The notes beneath the pieces are model-generated. The model was given only the letters and a program-made list of their open reading frames with translations. It was not told the DNA's origin and made no database searches. A stretch of 64,000 nucleotides of DNA from Angiostrongylus vasorum (lineage: Eukaryota; Nematoda; Chromadorea; Rhabditida; Metastrongylidae): positions 434,001 through 498,000 of the forward strand of contig JADANN010000336.1 in the NCBI GenBank assembly GCA_018806985.1, written 5' to 3'. Below are positions 47,867 through 63,722 of the stretch, piece by piece; the first letter of the stretch is position 1; the number at the start of each line of letters is the position of its first letter. A program made the translations under genes and the position numbers.

Positions 47867-48777
47867 AGGTTTGTTTACTGCTGTTGAATCCACAATATGT
47901 TCACGACTATATCGTTACCGATCCTCCTGGCCTTTGTTCTTACCGTTTAGGAACAGAATCTGTATGGAAATAAAAGTGCGCGTTAACTTCTAGTTGATTA
48001 ATGTTTTGTTGGAAAGGATGTGATCTCGATTAGAGTTGTTTTATCGCTCCAATAAGGAAATTTGGTTAAAGCGCTAAAGTTGCTCTAGGAATCTAAAAAA
48101 GCGGCTACCATTTCCATTACAAGGATCTAACAAAAAATTTGCCTACTTTTACTTCTTCGCCATTCCCTTGCTTTTTTTTTACAACGTTAAAGTCAAAGAT
48201 ACCCAATGCAGTTAGTTTGGATCCAGAGCGAATATTTTCGAAACTGCATCAAATCTGTTGCCAGTCGATTTCCGAGTTGCCATCGAAACACTACCCCTTT
48301 GAAATCAACTGGATAAACGATATTTACGAAAATCTCTTTAAAATATTTCAAGCGTTTCACCATTTATTTAGAGGTGAACGTTTTGCTGTCCATAGTATTA
48401 TCAGTGAGTGATTAAATGGCATACATCATAGGGAAGTGGAAGGCCTCTAAATACGCTTCACGACCAATACTATCGGTTTTCCGCCTATTATGTGGGAACT
48501 GGCTGACATCATCGCTTTGAGGACTCCCACTCTCATTCCTGTTTCGACCACTTCGTCCTCTGTAAAAGTTTGACGTTTTTGTACTAGATATTCTGTGGTA
48601 TTCGCAAATTTGAACACCATCGTTGCCGCTACGAGTGCTCATTTGTAAATCCGATAGTGATCCGTCGGCCTTTTGCACTTTTTGCTGTTTTCAGGTTGTA
48701 AAAATTCGCGGTTCCTCCTACAACCAACCTTATCGACACTGAGAAGTCCATTGAATGCAAGACAGGCAGAAGTCAAG
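47867..48777 (+). CDS. Unidentified gene, four phase-consistent exons (partial)
   Basis: Exons 47867-47961, 48193-48373, 48432-48491 and 48695-48777 join with matching phases (0, 1, 1) and stay open to a GTTAAC donor at 48778. Peptide pieces: NPQYVHDYIVTDPPGLCSYR, VSLDPERIFSKLHQICCQ, INDIYENLFKIFQAFHHLF, KYASRPILSVFRLL, FLLQPTLSTLRSPLNARQAE. The second intron is 58 nt, typical of nematodes. The composition suggests an alpha-helical protein without obvious membrane spans. I do not recognise the family. The first acceptor directly follows a PLE terminus, so the upstream gene structure may be disturbed. A 48412-48678 minus-strand frame overlaps the third exon and third intron and is also open, so strand assignment is inferred from splice phase. 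Confidence 0.4.
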
Positions 48778-49058
48778 GTTAACTAACCTGAGATCCCTTA
48801 TATCGACATGAAAACGAAAACCTCTGCAGTGAAGTGCAGCAAAACGCATTGCTAGGCTTCAGTAAGATGAAATAAATCAAGAGTGAAAGCGTCTTAGATT
48901 AAACGATAGCTGGTTTCCACAAGAAATCCACAAATGAATAGAAATATAAAATGCAGAAGTCGCGGTCATTTTTTTTCACTTTTTTTCTTCATTTCGTTAC
49001 TTGGTGTAGTTCTTTTCTAATTTTCTTCTCTTTTTTTCTTTGAGTACTGCTTCTTTAG

Positions 49059-49332
49059 GGCGCGCGTGGCGCAGTGGTCGCAGGCGCCCTGCTACACACA
49101 CGTGGAATCGATCCCGGCGCCCATGGCGCACCAAGCTTCCATCTCTCCGAGGTCGGCAAATTGGTACCAGATTTGTCTGAGAGGACAGCAGCACTGGCTC
49201 GATACATCGATAGACCACCGCGAGTCATTGTAAAGGCCAGAGATGCATTCAATCACCTCCAAACGATGCTTAATGATGTCGAATGCATGGCGCATCCTTC
49301 AGGGATTGATCAACTACGAAAGCTTTATCCTC
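49059..49332 (+). repeat. SINE-A copy (near consensus)
   Basis: One of the best copies: head GCGCGCGTGGCGCAGTGGTC, B-box region GGAATCGATCCCGGCGCCC. Confidence 0.85.
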
Positions 49333-49629
49333 TACCCTTTTTACTACCCTCTTTGACTCCTTTGGTTCCGTCTTCTCTAGCTTTTTGTTTTCGTTCCCTT
49401 TAATGAGAATGAAAAAATGGAAGCGAGATGAAAGAAGTTCAATGTATGGTAGAATCTCCACTAATTTACTTAAAAAGACATTTATAGAATGAATGTGAAC
49501 CGTTACATTTAGCATGGTAGAAGGTTCTATTGACATTTTCACTTTTACAGTGACATTGATTGATCATGATTCTCACATTTATTTGACCATGAGCGTCAAA
49601 AGACTACTTTGGAGATTTTTGAGCATTAA

Positions 49630-49912
49630 TAAGGTGTTTCCATCAGGAATCCCAGCTGAGAGTAAACAAAAACCAGGATCGACCACAGTCCTGGTATCAA
49701 ATTAGTCGCATGGTGGCAAATCTCCCTCCGATCTACAAGGACTGCGACTGGCTGTGGTGGTGACGAGCTGGGGCAGACTTTGGCCAGGCTGATCTTAGAA
49801 TTCCCCCAACCAACCACAATAGCTAAACCAGCAAATCTCCGAAAAAAATGGAGGTTGTGCTGGTGGATGAACAATCAGTCAGGACGGGCCATCCAAGTAT
49901 CCAGGTAAGCAA
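49630..49912 (+). repeat. R3 copy, 5'-truncated
   Basis: Begins at GTTTCCATCAGGAATCCCAG and keeps the 3' half; 5' truncation fits target-primed reverse transcription. Confidence 0.7.
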
Positions 49913-50139
49913 TATGGCTTTTCTTTCTGATATTCAGTCGTGCGAACAAACGCAATAAGAACATTTTAAGGTGAGAGCTTAAATGCAAATAAATGTATTA
50001 TTTATTTCGTCTTAGATCTTTTCTTTAACAGTACCTCTTCGATACTGTAGACGAAACAGAGCTCTACAAAAGCTAAGGCTCATAAAATAAATGAAATTTG
50101 ATAAGGAACTTATCTAGTACTTTGTGGACAATAAACAAC

Positions 50140-50390
50140 TGGGTGATTGCTGACGGCAAAAGATCGATAGAACTAGCTGAGAGACAGGCGAAACGAAGGA
50201 CCCGCATGGTGTGGTGGTGAACGCGTTACTCCCCGGAAAGGACAATAGCGCGTTCGTTCCCCACCATAGGCACCTGCGGTCCAGAGTTTTGCAAATATCT
50301 CAGCTTCATTGAAGTTATATTTCGCAATATACCCTGCCATTAAAAAGAGTAGGCAGTAAATAAAAAGGTTAAAATTGTGATAAACAACTG
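50140..50390 (+). repeat. SINE-B copy
   Basis: Very similar to the 11.2 kb copy (AGATCGATAGAACTAGCTGA and ACCATAGGCACCTGCGGTCC in both), so a young subfamily. Confidence 0.75.
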
Positions 50391-50794
50391 AGTAGCGACG
50401 AGAGTAGCGGGAAGGCATCGAATGCAGTTAGGCAGACGTTAACCAAGTACTCACGAAAGCTTTACGAAAATTCACTTTAACAGAAGACGACGGACCTCTA
50501 GTGAAGAAACCTTCCCTCTTCGGAGTCTCCGACAAAGTTCTATACAAAAAGATTTCTAAGCTCTGAAAAGGCACAAAGACTCCTTTTCCGATCGCGGTAG
50601 CGTTTGACTAGGATTGTTACATATGTTAAAGAAGCAATACTAAAAAATATTAAAGACAAACTGATAAACGGATAATGTTTTTCATCCAGATGTTTTGAAA
50701 AACAATCTTAGTAACGTCTCTGACTCTTTGTAAAATTTCGTGTGACAATAATTGTTATAATGGATTATATGGTTACTACGACTGCGTCTCCCAA

Positions 50795-51185
50795 TAGTTT
50801 ATCGCCCCACCGTGGCTGGGAGGTGTTCCTGGGTGTCGGTCGGACTGTAATGTAAAGGGGGAGGAGAGGGGAGTTCATCCTCCGGCAGGGTCTCCCAAGT
50901 TGAGAAAGAAGCCGACGTTTCCGTTAGGAAGCCTAGCTAAGAGTAAACCAATACCAGAACCAACCACCGTCCTGGTATCAAACTAGTCGCATGGTGGCAT
51001 ATCTCCCTCTAACCCACAAAGGCGCCTGTCGTGGTGACGACCTGGGCAGACTTTGGTCAGGCTGTCCTCGGAACTCCAGGGAACCACAATGGCTAAACCA
51101 GCAAATCTCCGAAAAGTGGAGGTTGTGCTGAGGCCCGCACAACCAGTGAGGGCGGGCCGTTCAAGTGCCAAGTATCCAAGTATGA
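50795..51185 (+). repeat. R3 copy
   Basis: Full-length with a small GA-rich insertion near 50860-50875. Confidence 0.75.
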
Positions 51186-52764
51186 CCGCAACTCGTATAA
51201 TAGGCCGGAAAACCCAATAACCAAAAAAGAAAGTGAATTAATGAGAGAAAGGAGATAACTAAATTAATCATTCAAGATTTCACTGATATATGGAGCCAGA
51301 AAAAAAGCCTCTCAAAAAACGTTAAAGTGAATATTTAGATTTGGATGTAAAACAACAAGAAAAAGCATGTTGAGGGGAAACCGATAGTGTTATCCTTCAC
51401 AGAGCAATTCCTGACAAAATCACTGGATTACGAACGCATGGGAAGTTTGATTGGCCTTGGAACTAGTGGAGTATACTTGCTGAAATTTCTATTTTAAGCG
51501 TACTCCAGAATGAAGTCGACGATAGAAGAGCCTGCCTCATTTATCTCTCATGAATGTAATCGAACGCGTAATCGCCAAGATAAATGTCGCATCCCTAAAA
51601 GGTTAAATGTGAAGCAAAAGCAACCAAATTCCTATTCTAATGCGAGAATGAATCAAGGAAATTCCTCATAGACGCTTCGATAGAGTGATACGCTCAATTC
51701 GGTTACCGTAAATAGATTCACTTATTCGTGACTGTGTTGCTTGTGTGTATACTGAGTGTATCGCGTTTGTTGATTCACTTAAGGCGATTCGCTGACCAAG
51801 TAACCGGGAACCACATGGGAACTCTGTATCGCCTTCACTTTCTACATCAACTCATAAAGAACTCGAGAAGTTTCGAACGAGTCTGCTGAGCCTCATAACA
51901 GAAGCTGGCAAGTTGCTAGTAGGTACCTTCTCGTCAAAGAGATTAAATAAGGGAACTAAACGAAAAATTTGTTGTTCCCGTTCACATTCTTACTGTTGAA
52001 ATGGTGGAGCTCGTCCTTGTGTTACTTGACGACAAGTAGGATTCCTGGTGATACAGATGATAAACAAAAACATCTAGCATTTAGTGAACATTTCATCTCT
52101 TCCAGTCTCTCTGCCTTTGTTGACCCCAAAACAACATGTTCAAAACTGTTCTAAAAATTGAACTAGAAACTAGCATTGGATTGTTCTGAGCTAAATGGAC
52201 TCCACACAGATCTCATAAGACCTAATCGAATTCTATCGTTCTCATTGAGAGAAATTGATTGTGACTCAGTATGTCAACGTTTATAAACGACTATGATCAA
52301 ATAAGTCTGTTTGTTTTACGAATCGTTATAGTGCTGAAAGAAACGTAGTTCCCAAAGTGGCAAATGTTGCTCCGAGCCACAGAGACCGACCACTTCTTGT
52401 GATGACTACGAGACACCCTAGTAAGGCGGTATTGGAACTCCACGAGAAGAAAAACTTTCCCAAACAGTAGCATAGCAGCTGAATGAAAATGCTGAAGTCT
52501 GCCTGATTCTTCGACGGTCACACAAATAATAAAGAAGTAAGTAAGCAGAAACAAACTCCATATGAAACTCCAAAGAGAGGAGATCGCTTACGAAACCACT
52601 ACATGGTATGAACCTTTCCAAATAACGAAAACCGAAAACATACCAAAAAGCCTAGGCTCTTTAGAAAACTACCGAACGATTGAGACTAGTGAAGGAGAAG
52701 AACTCCAAAAAACTTACAATCACATTGCTATTAGCGGAATTTTGTAGAAGTAATGAGAAGATAC
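51186..52764. other. Weak coding signals only
   Basis: A plus-strand frame at 51969-52154 (DKQKHLAFSEHFISSSLSAF) is the best candidate; no matching exons, no repeat family recognised. Confidence 0.3.
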
Positions 52765-53065
52765 CATAAATAATACCCTGCCGTGAAAACTTATAAAAGG
52801 CAGTGAATAAAAAAAGTGGACATTGTGAATTTCAACTATAGCCTCAGCTTAACTGTGTTTAATGCCGATTTGGGCTCCCCAGATCAATCCCGCCGACAGG
52901 TGATTTCTGATGGCAGTGATCGATAGGACTAGCTGAGAGAAAGGCGAAACGAAGGACCCGCATGGTGTGGTGGTGAACGCGTAATTCCCCGGAAAGGACA
53001 ATAGCGCGCTCGTTCCCCATCGCAGACACCTGCGGTCCGGAGTTTTGCAAATATCTCAGTAATGA
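52765..53065 (+). repeat. SINE-B copy
   Basis: Full-length copy from AATACCCTGCCGTGAAAACT through a tRNA-like centre to TTTTGCAAATATCTCAGT. Confidence 0.75.
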
Positions 53066-54142
53066 GAAAGTTATACGAAGTTGTTGATAATAATGACCAT
53101 TATCCTTGGCTACGAACTGTGATTTACTCTACTTCTCTAAAAATTCTTTACTAATTCAAGTATCACCTGTCAATATACAAGTGAGCAGCTCTTAAAGAAA
53201 ACGGAACCTCAAATAATGAAGCGAACAAGTAATCGCAGTGCACTGAGAGGACAATCACCATAGCTTTAAGCTGGTAAAGACGATGTGGATGCAAGGCGAT
53301 CTTGGTGGTTACACTGAGTGCCCAGCAGAGCTGCACGAGGCTTTTGGCTGGCTTGTCTTGTCGTGGATGTCCTCTCCCCACGGACAGCACACTCTGTTCG
53401 TTCGGCTGGCGACATTCCTCGCGTCTCCCGCAAACCCTCTCAGCCTCCACGCTCTAATTCTCGCAGCTACGCATTGATCACCCCCTAAGCACTGATGTAT
53501 GCATTTTAATGGCAGAAATGTTCCATGTAGTCTCGCTTCGTCCCAGAATGTTCAACATCTCTTCCCCCATTATGGTGGCAGTTGAAAGAATACACGCATA
53601 TGCAAGCATCGGAGTTGGTAAGTGACCATCTACATTATGAAGCATGAAGGAGATCGCAGACCTTTTGGCTCCAAGCTCATTTTGATAATACCCTCTCATT
53701 TCTGATGCTTTGGTAAACCCCGTCAAAAAACATCCAATGAAGTCTTTTTTTCCTGCAAATCCATGCGTTAGATTCATGCGTTACTCATTGAGTTTTCCTT
53801 CACCTTCCAACTCCCAACTGTTTTGTGTTTCAAACAAGAAGTTGCTTGAAATTTCCTCCCTAAAACTTTATTTTTTGTTCCAGTGGCTTAAATTCGGCAC
53901 TACTTAGCATAGAAATAGGGCCACTATTATAAAACCAAAGAGAGATTTAAGCTTGAGATGAAAAATGGCAGCTAACATATGCACAAAGGCATGGAACCTT
54001 ACCGAAACAAAATTATTTTTTGAACAACCCGATTCCTGCTGACTTCTCCTACAATTTTGAAAAATAACTAAGCAGTGAAGTCGTGCATGATTTAACTTCT
54101 CTCTACGTTGAAATAATCAGGTTTTGCAAACAATATCGGTTT
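53066..54142. other. Weak coding signals, both strands
   Basis: 53.28-53.49 kb is GC-rich and open in several frames, one ending SQPPRSNSRSYALITP before a stop; 53.48-53.78 kb is open on the minus strand. No splice-consistent model was found apart from the 53509 candidate. Confidence 0.3.
53509..53617 (+). CDS. Exon candidate with start ATG, unidentified
   Basis: Open frame from ATG at 53509 (MAEMFHVVSLRPRMFNIS, then PIMVAVERIHAYASIG) to a consensus donor G|GTAAGTG at 53618, leaving phase 1. No matching downstream exon was found. The minus strand over 53478-53777 is open as well (99 codons), so this could be read either way. No family recognised. Confidence 0.2.
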
Positions 54143-54414
54143 TTGGGTGTGGCATAGTGGTCGGAGACGCACTGCAACACACACGTGAAATCGACCCCCG
54201 TGTCTATGGCCCACCAAACCTTCCATACCTCCGGAGTCGGCAAAGTGGTACCAGACTTGTCTGGGAGGTTAGCAGCACTGTCTCGATACATCGGTAGCCC
54301 ACCGCGAGTCATTGTAAAGGCCGGATATGCATTCAGTCACCTCCAAACGATGCTTGATGAAGTCGAACTCATGGCACATCCTTCAGAGATTGACCAATGT
54401 CGAGGGCTTTATCC
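54143..54414 (+). repeat. SINE-A copy
   Basis: Head GGGTGTGGCATAGTGGTCGG, tail GAGGGCTTTATCCTTTT. Confidence 0.8.
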
Positions 54415-54529
54415 TTTTTTTTACCGGTTTATGAATAGAAAAGAGTTCATTTTGCTGCACTTTTTCCAATGCAATCGAGAGTTTATCCAACAGAACTGTT
54501 GTGGGAGAGGTTTTCTGTGAAAATTATTA

Positions 54530-54850
54530 TTTTTGATTACATGTCCGAACCGCACATTCACCCACTATTTCCCTTATTCATTCGATTCCCTCGCATAGAT
54601 CATTCCCGTAGCTGTTCGGTTCAGAGCGTAGGTTCGAGTGCTTCTCAAGCATTTCGGTCTTCTTCATAAATATCGTTGAATGTTTTTCGAGTCTTCTTCT
54701 AGAATCCTAGGATAGTCGTGTTAAATCGTTCCTCTATCTTCATCTCAGGCAGTTGCCAGCTTCTGTGACAGCGAGCCGTTACCATACAAGTCTGATACCA
54801 ATTTCCCGGCCCCGAAGGGATGGAAAACGTCGGTTTGTCCTGGGTTGGAG
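54530..54850 (-). repeat. SINE-C copy (body plus head)
   Basis: TTCATTCGATTCCCTCGC, GATAGTCGTG, then ACAAGTCTGATACCAATTTC and CCCGAAGGGATGGAAAACG. Confidence 0.55.
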
Positions 54851-55146
54851 TACGACCAAAGTCTTGCATATATTGCTGAACGGTATTTTCACCGCAGCGC
54901 TTCCCGAGTCCCAAGCTACGCTCAATATTTAGTAGTTCACAAAGGGCTTTTTTTCCCAGGAATTCTTCAGTGGTGCTCAAGCTCAACGAAAATTAGGCGT
55001 TGCATTGTGCAAGTGCCACACAAAATTAGGCCTTAAGAAAATATATTGCAGATGAAAGAATTTTTGACTACGCAAGTTGTGCATGAAGACTTTAACCAAG
55101 GAAAGGCAGGCCAGTTCATAATCCACATTCTCTCACCATTTTTTTA

Positions 55147-55306
55147 GGGCCATTTTTTGTGGTCTTCAGTTAGGATTACGACATAATTTAACTACTTGTC
55201 GATTTCCACTTTACACAAAGACAACTGCGTCATTAAATATTCAGGTTGTTGCCTTGACTACTCTCAAAACTGCTATCGAGTTGTTCAAAGCTTTCTTTCG
55301 CGATTA
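55147..55306 (+). CDS. Exon candidate, unidentified
   Basis: After a good acceptor (CCATTTTTTTAG) the frame AIFCGLQLGLRHNLTTCRF ... NIQVVALTTLKTAIELFKAF stays open to TAG at 55304. A possible donor CAG|GTTGTT lies inside. It may belong to the same plus-strand gene as the 56.6-59.9 kb exons, but I could not connect the phases. No family recognised. Confidence 0.25.
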
Positions 55307-55392
55307 GGACTTCTGAACATCAACGCTCATTGAAAGCTCTTTAAAGTTTGTCTTTCGAATTACTCGTCGTAGATATCCAGCCATAGTTCTCA

Positions 55393-55661
55393 TGAAAAAA
55401 AGGACAAAGGTCTCGGTGTTGAGGATATGCCATGTATTCGACTTCATTAATCATCGTTTGGAGATGATTGAATGCATATCTGGCCTTCACAATGACTTGC
55501 GGTGACCTACCGATGTATCGAGCCAGTGCTGCTCTCTTCTCAATCATGTATGGTACCAATTTGCCGACCCCGGAGGGTTGGAAGTCTTGGTGGGCCATGG
55601 GCGCGGGAATCGATTCCACGTGTGTTTCATGGCTCCTCCGACCACTGCGCCACACGTGCCC
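55393..55661 (-). repeat. SINE-A copy
   Basis: Reverse full-length copy; head at right ACTGCGCCACACGTGCCC. Confidence 0.8.
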
Positions 55662-56339
55662 TTATGTTTAGCATGGCAGAGTCAGATAGTTCTCTTTTAT
55701 AGTTTTCGAATGGATCCAAAAATGTTTTCTTGATTTTGGGCAACAGTTTGTTGCATGGCTTATCGGATGTTAAAACGCGACTTAACACACCGCTTTGAGT
55801 TTTCCTCAAAGATTTTCTCTTTCACTTCTGCGTTTCAAACTTGCCAAAGTTGCCGATGAGTACATTGGGAACGAAGCCAAATTTGAAAAATTACGCGCTT
55901 ATGCAGTTGAATTTGTTTGGCTTCAGCTTTCTAACACAAAGAGGTTTGGGAAACAAACAAGAACAGAATTGTAGTCAGAGAAGACGCTACGACTAAATGT
56001 AAACCTCTGTTATTAGAACAACGATATCCTCGCAACAGTTCGGATTCAGAACTGTTTCCGTTCTAAGTTTAGAATCTCTAGACTAATAAATCTAGGAAAT
56101 AATTTTTTTTCTTCCTTTTTATTTATTTTAGTTTTTCAGTTTTCTTGAGATCAGTGAACTGCTGAAGCACTGCAGTGGAAAATGAAGTCACTTGATTGCA
56201 GTGAGAAAGGCAATACGTATTGATGGAAAATTCCTGTCAAATCATCATTTCAGGAAGTAACAACGGCGTCGGGACAATGAACAAAGGTCAATGAGCTCAG
56301 CAAACCGGAAGAAAGAAATTACATGAGCATACTAGCTAG

Positions 56340-56475
56340 CATCTACCAGTGGAATCAGCAATTACCCGCCAACGAGATTGATCTGGGGAGCACAAATCAG
56401 CATTGAACCCAGTTAAGCTGAGGCTGTAGTCGAAATCACAATATTCATTTATTATTTACTGCCTATTAGAAATTT
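56340..56475 (-). repeat. SINE-B copy, truncated
   Basis: Only the CATCTACCAGTGGAATCAGC to ATTTATTATTTACTGCC part remains. Confidence 0.6.
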
Positions 56476-56629
56476 TTCGCCGCGGAAAGAAAAAAGAACT
56501 CGTGTACGCCGGTCAGGCCAAAGTCCTTCTTGACAGTCATTGATTCCTTATAAAATTTAGACAGAACTGAAGAGTTTGGTCAGAATTTTTTTATAGTTCA
56601 TTCGTTAATATTAAAAACGAAATCTTCAG

Positions 56630-59901
<3,272 letters not shown>

Positions 59902-60889
59902 GTATCGGTCCACGTCTTCTCAACGTCAAACTTTTGATTTGGATGACGGTCGTGCGATGGAATCGTTGTTTCTAGCATAGTCTACGCTGATGAGGTAACC
60001 AATGCACTGACTCCAGGAGAGTGGGATTGCGGTGTAAGAATAGCTTTTTCTCGCATGACAAGAGGCCTTCGATTTGATGAGGAAGGGAAAAGCTTTTTCT
60101 TTTCATTAAGTCGCTTACGTCGTACTTAACTTTCTTATGATCGTTGGTTGAGTATGTGTGCGTTGCACAGATCGCCATTTTAATTCGTTCAATTCTAAAT
60201 AGCATGAAATGTGGCTGAAAAATTTAGCAGCATGTTCTGTTTCGTCTTACCCTAACGTTCCAGTGTTAAGGGCTCATTAGAAGGCAAAGGAATAAGGTCC
60301 TGTCTTTTTTAGAGCTTTTGTGAAATGAATATTCATAAACAGCTTGGTTTCCAAGAGATGTTAGGCGTGCACATGGGTAACGTGTCGTATTCCCGCAGAG
60401 TACACGTCAAGCTTATTTGTTAGAGATGACTCGTAGTCTCTTCCTTTTACCGCGCAGTGGATTTCAGGATTCTCCCAAGGTGAGATGTCCGGTTTTATAC
60501 ACATGTATGAAGGAACCCCGACGTGCGCAAGGATAATTACGTCCCTGCGTTTATAGGGACGGTGTACGTCAAAGTCATAGGAGGGAAAAAAGAAATCCAT
60601 TTGCGTATGAGGCGCAGAAGGAGTAGCTTGTCGTCTTTAGCAGCTTTTCAACCCGCATTCATTAGCTAGAAAAGCGCTACGTAGCCACGCGGCTATCATG
60701 AGATAAATACCCCTACATCGATGCAGGTAAGAAAATTTTGACCTTATATTTAAATTTGCATGTTCTGATAAATCGCCGGAAATGATTTTACCTCTGATTG
60801 AATTCGATTTCATGAACGCTTTATTGAAGTTTACTGTGTGACGGCATTACGTCGTCGATTTCTAGTTCCAAACATGGCTTACATAATGT

Positions 60890-61165
60890 CCTCAATTTTT
60901 GTTTACTACCTACCATTTTTTTAATGGCAGCGTTTTACGTAAAATATAACCACAATGTTCCCAAGATATGTGCAAAACACCTGACCGATGGTCTCTGTGG
61001 TGGGGACCGAACACGCTATTTCCCTTTCCAGGGAGCTAACGCATTCACCACCGCACCGTGCGGGTCCTTCCCTTTCGCCTGTCTCTCAGTCGTGTTGTTG
61101 ACCTATAGGAGCTATTAGTAGTCACCGTCAATCTCGGCAACATTGTGGTTATAGTTTACATAATC
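60890..61165 (-). repeat. SINE-B copy
   Basis: Reverse copy with GTGGTGGGGACCGAACACGC and ACCTGACCGATGGTCTCTG; resembles the 27.5 kb copy. Confidence 0.7.
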
Positions 61166-61311
61166 TCTGTAAAACGAATATAACTTTTATGCTAATGGTA
61201 ATCTTTTTCAATAATATCATTGAGATTTTAAAATGCAGTGAAATACTTCTGATCTTAATGAAATTCCACATTACCTTCCGGGACTTATCTGCCAGGAAAG
61301 ACATATGCTCA

Positions 61312-61434
61312 CCTTCTTTTGTCATTGGCTGCAACTTCGACTCAGTACCCTCTTGTGGCTTCGGTTGTGTCGTAATGGGTCTTACTTGATCACGTCTAGG
61401 AGGTGGCATTGGAGGATTGGAGGAGTTTGAGGAT
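61312..61434 (-). CDS. Proline-rich exon candidate, unidentified
   Basis: Between a CCTTGCAG acceptor and a GAAG|GTGAGC donor the minus strand encodes a low-complexity stretch containing NSSNPPMPPPRRDQVRP and TTQPKPQEGTESKLQPM. It looks like a linker exon of a larger protein. No partner exons were found with certainty. A further minus-strand open frame (60361-60600) lies downstream but is ambiguous with the plus strand. Confidence 0.3.
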
Positions 61435-61639
61435 AGTATCTGCAAGGCGACAGTCATTCACTTGATTCCAAACCCTGAGGGTAATGAACGATAGCACATA
61501 AAATGTTGGCCAATGTGGCCGACTGGCACCACCATAAATCGTTGATGAATTAATTGAACACAAAGGAGATCTAAGGAATATTTTCACTCCAAGTTCCCCT
61601 TCGCCTATACTTGAAAGCTGAATCAGACTGGATTCCACC

Positions 61640-63002
61640 TATTTTTTGGATGTCGAGACCGTTGGGCCCAATTCGAACTCACATTATCATCTGATTTTGT
61701 CCTGACATGCACTTTCGGCTGTTGAAGATCTCCTGCTGAGTGCGATCTTTGACTGTCTGAAAAGTGCTAGAATACTTTTTTATATTTCGATTATAAATGA
61801 AACTCCCTCAGATCTTAAAAGATAGGGAACTAAGTTGAGAAACGGTGCCAAAGACCCGCGATGTGCGGAAGGATTTATACTTTCTGTCAATTCTTAACAT
61901 TTTTTGAAATCTTTTTGAAAAATATTTAAATACCCAACTTTTCTAATCTTGAATTGACCAATCAATGTTTACTGTTTCATTGATAAGCAAACATGAGGTT
62001 GACAAATCTATTCTAACGTTTCGTCTTCGTCTCCGTAAGAGCCGATGATCCTGGTCGTAAGATGTCAAAAACTTAGCCGAATAAAGCTCTTCACAAGCCT
62101 CGTGTTAGCTTATCAATAGAAGAATACATGTTCTCAAAATGTTTTCAAGAGTTTCTTTAATGCATTTGTTTCTACAATTCTGATTCTCACTTTTTAGAAA
62201 CTGCGACCAACAGAAAAATGGCGAGTGCTGTTTAACAGTCTAAAATTTGTATAATATTTATTCATTAGCAATGTGGAATACTGACAAAGCAAGTTTATAC
62301 AAGAATATGTCCTGCTCCATTGATATAAAAAGGAGAGAACCACTCGAAAGGTTAGCCGTTGAGAATCGAAAAACGTGTTAACAACCTCGTGTCAATTCAT
62401 GAAGTTCGCTCAGTTCGTAATGATGAAAAACTTGAATTCGTATATTATTTAAACTCGAGTATTCGAACACCCTAACTGCTCAGCCTGATCGGTAGCTGTA
62501 GCTCAACGACTCCTTCCTCCTCCAGTTTACTGAATATCGCTAAGCTTGTACCGATCGCACTGCTGTCGAATTGCTTCACGCTCACAACATCACTGTCTGG
62601 AAAACTCTATAAGTTAATGTTTGTCGACGAAGCAATATATTCGAATTAAGTGTACCAATGTATAAAAAAAGCTATAAATAAGCATGGAAGCGGTCCAACG
62701 TTATTGCTAGTGATCGCGTAAAGCTGTGAACACTTTCGTGGCAAGGTTTGGCCGAGGAAATCTATTTTTACCTCAGACATCAAGAACTACTCTTGAATGC
62801 AGATTGATTAATATAGGCACCGTAGTTGAGTTCGGATGAAGATAGGTCAATAAAGTGTGGTGAAAGAAATTTTGATCCTCGACGAAATTACAGTTAACTG
62901 CCACTTTCATCCATAAGACATTTCTAAATGATAACCTTCCACTTCCCTAACCTCGTTAAGGCAGACAATCCTTAGTCACACTAGTTTCACACTAGAAAGA
63001 TA
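61640..63002. other. No gene seen
   Basis: AT-rich; includes an R6-like end near 62.0-62.1 kb and otherwise nothing recognised. Confidence 0.4.
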
Positions 63003-63245
63003 CACCTATAACGATGCTGAGATATTTGCAAAACTCCGGACCGCAGGTGTCTGCGATGAGGAATGAATGCGCTATTACCCTTTCAGGGGGGCAACGCGTT
63101 CACCACCACATCATGCTGCTTCTTCGTTTCGCCTGCCTCTCAGCTAATTCTATCGATCAGTGTCGTCAGCAATCACCCGTCAACGTGAGTGATCTTGGAA
63201 ACCCACATCGGCATTGAACCCAGTTACGCTGAGGCTGAGAAAGAT
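63003..63245 (-). repeat. SINE-B copy
   Basis: Reverse copy ending in CATTGAACCCAGTTACGCTG; directly upstream of an R3 copy. Confidence 0.75.
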
Positions 63246-63324
63246 GGTTTTTCTATAATGATTTACGCAGTCTTTATGCCTAACCAATATGTATTCATCG
63301 ATTTCATATCGAACATTGTTCAGT

Positions 63325-63722
63325 TATGGCCCTCCCAACGGTTCACTGCCTCATTGTTGCTGGCAGGTGTTCATGGGTGTCGGACTGCGATGTACAGCGG
63401 GAAGATTCGTCCTCCCGGCAGGCTCTCCCGAGCTGAGAAGGAGTGCGGCGTTTCCATCAGGAAGCCTAGCTAAGAGTAAACCAATACCGGGATCCACCAC
63501 CGTCCTGGTATCAAAGTCGCATAGTGGCAAATCTCCTTCTGATCCACAAGGACTGCGACTGCCTGTCGTGGTGACGACCTGGGCAGACTTTGGTCAGAGC
63601 TGTCCTCGGGATTCCAGGGAACCACAATGGCTTAACCAGCAAATCTCCGAAAAAATTGTGATTATGCTGGGGCCCGCATAACTAGTGAGGACGGGCCGTT
63701 CAAGTATCAAGTAAGTAAGTAT
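63325..63722 (+). repeat. R3 copy
   Basis: Full-length, tail CAAGTATCAAGTAAGTAAGT. Confidence 0.75.

Noticed and set aside
49059..49130. tRNA gene at the head of SINE-A copies
   Set aside because: A and B boxes are present but no full cloverleaf with paired acceptor stem; the sequence continues as a dispersed repeat.
53163..53477. GC-rich segment with open frames on both strands
   Set aside because: Several frames are open at once and no splice model distinguishes them.
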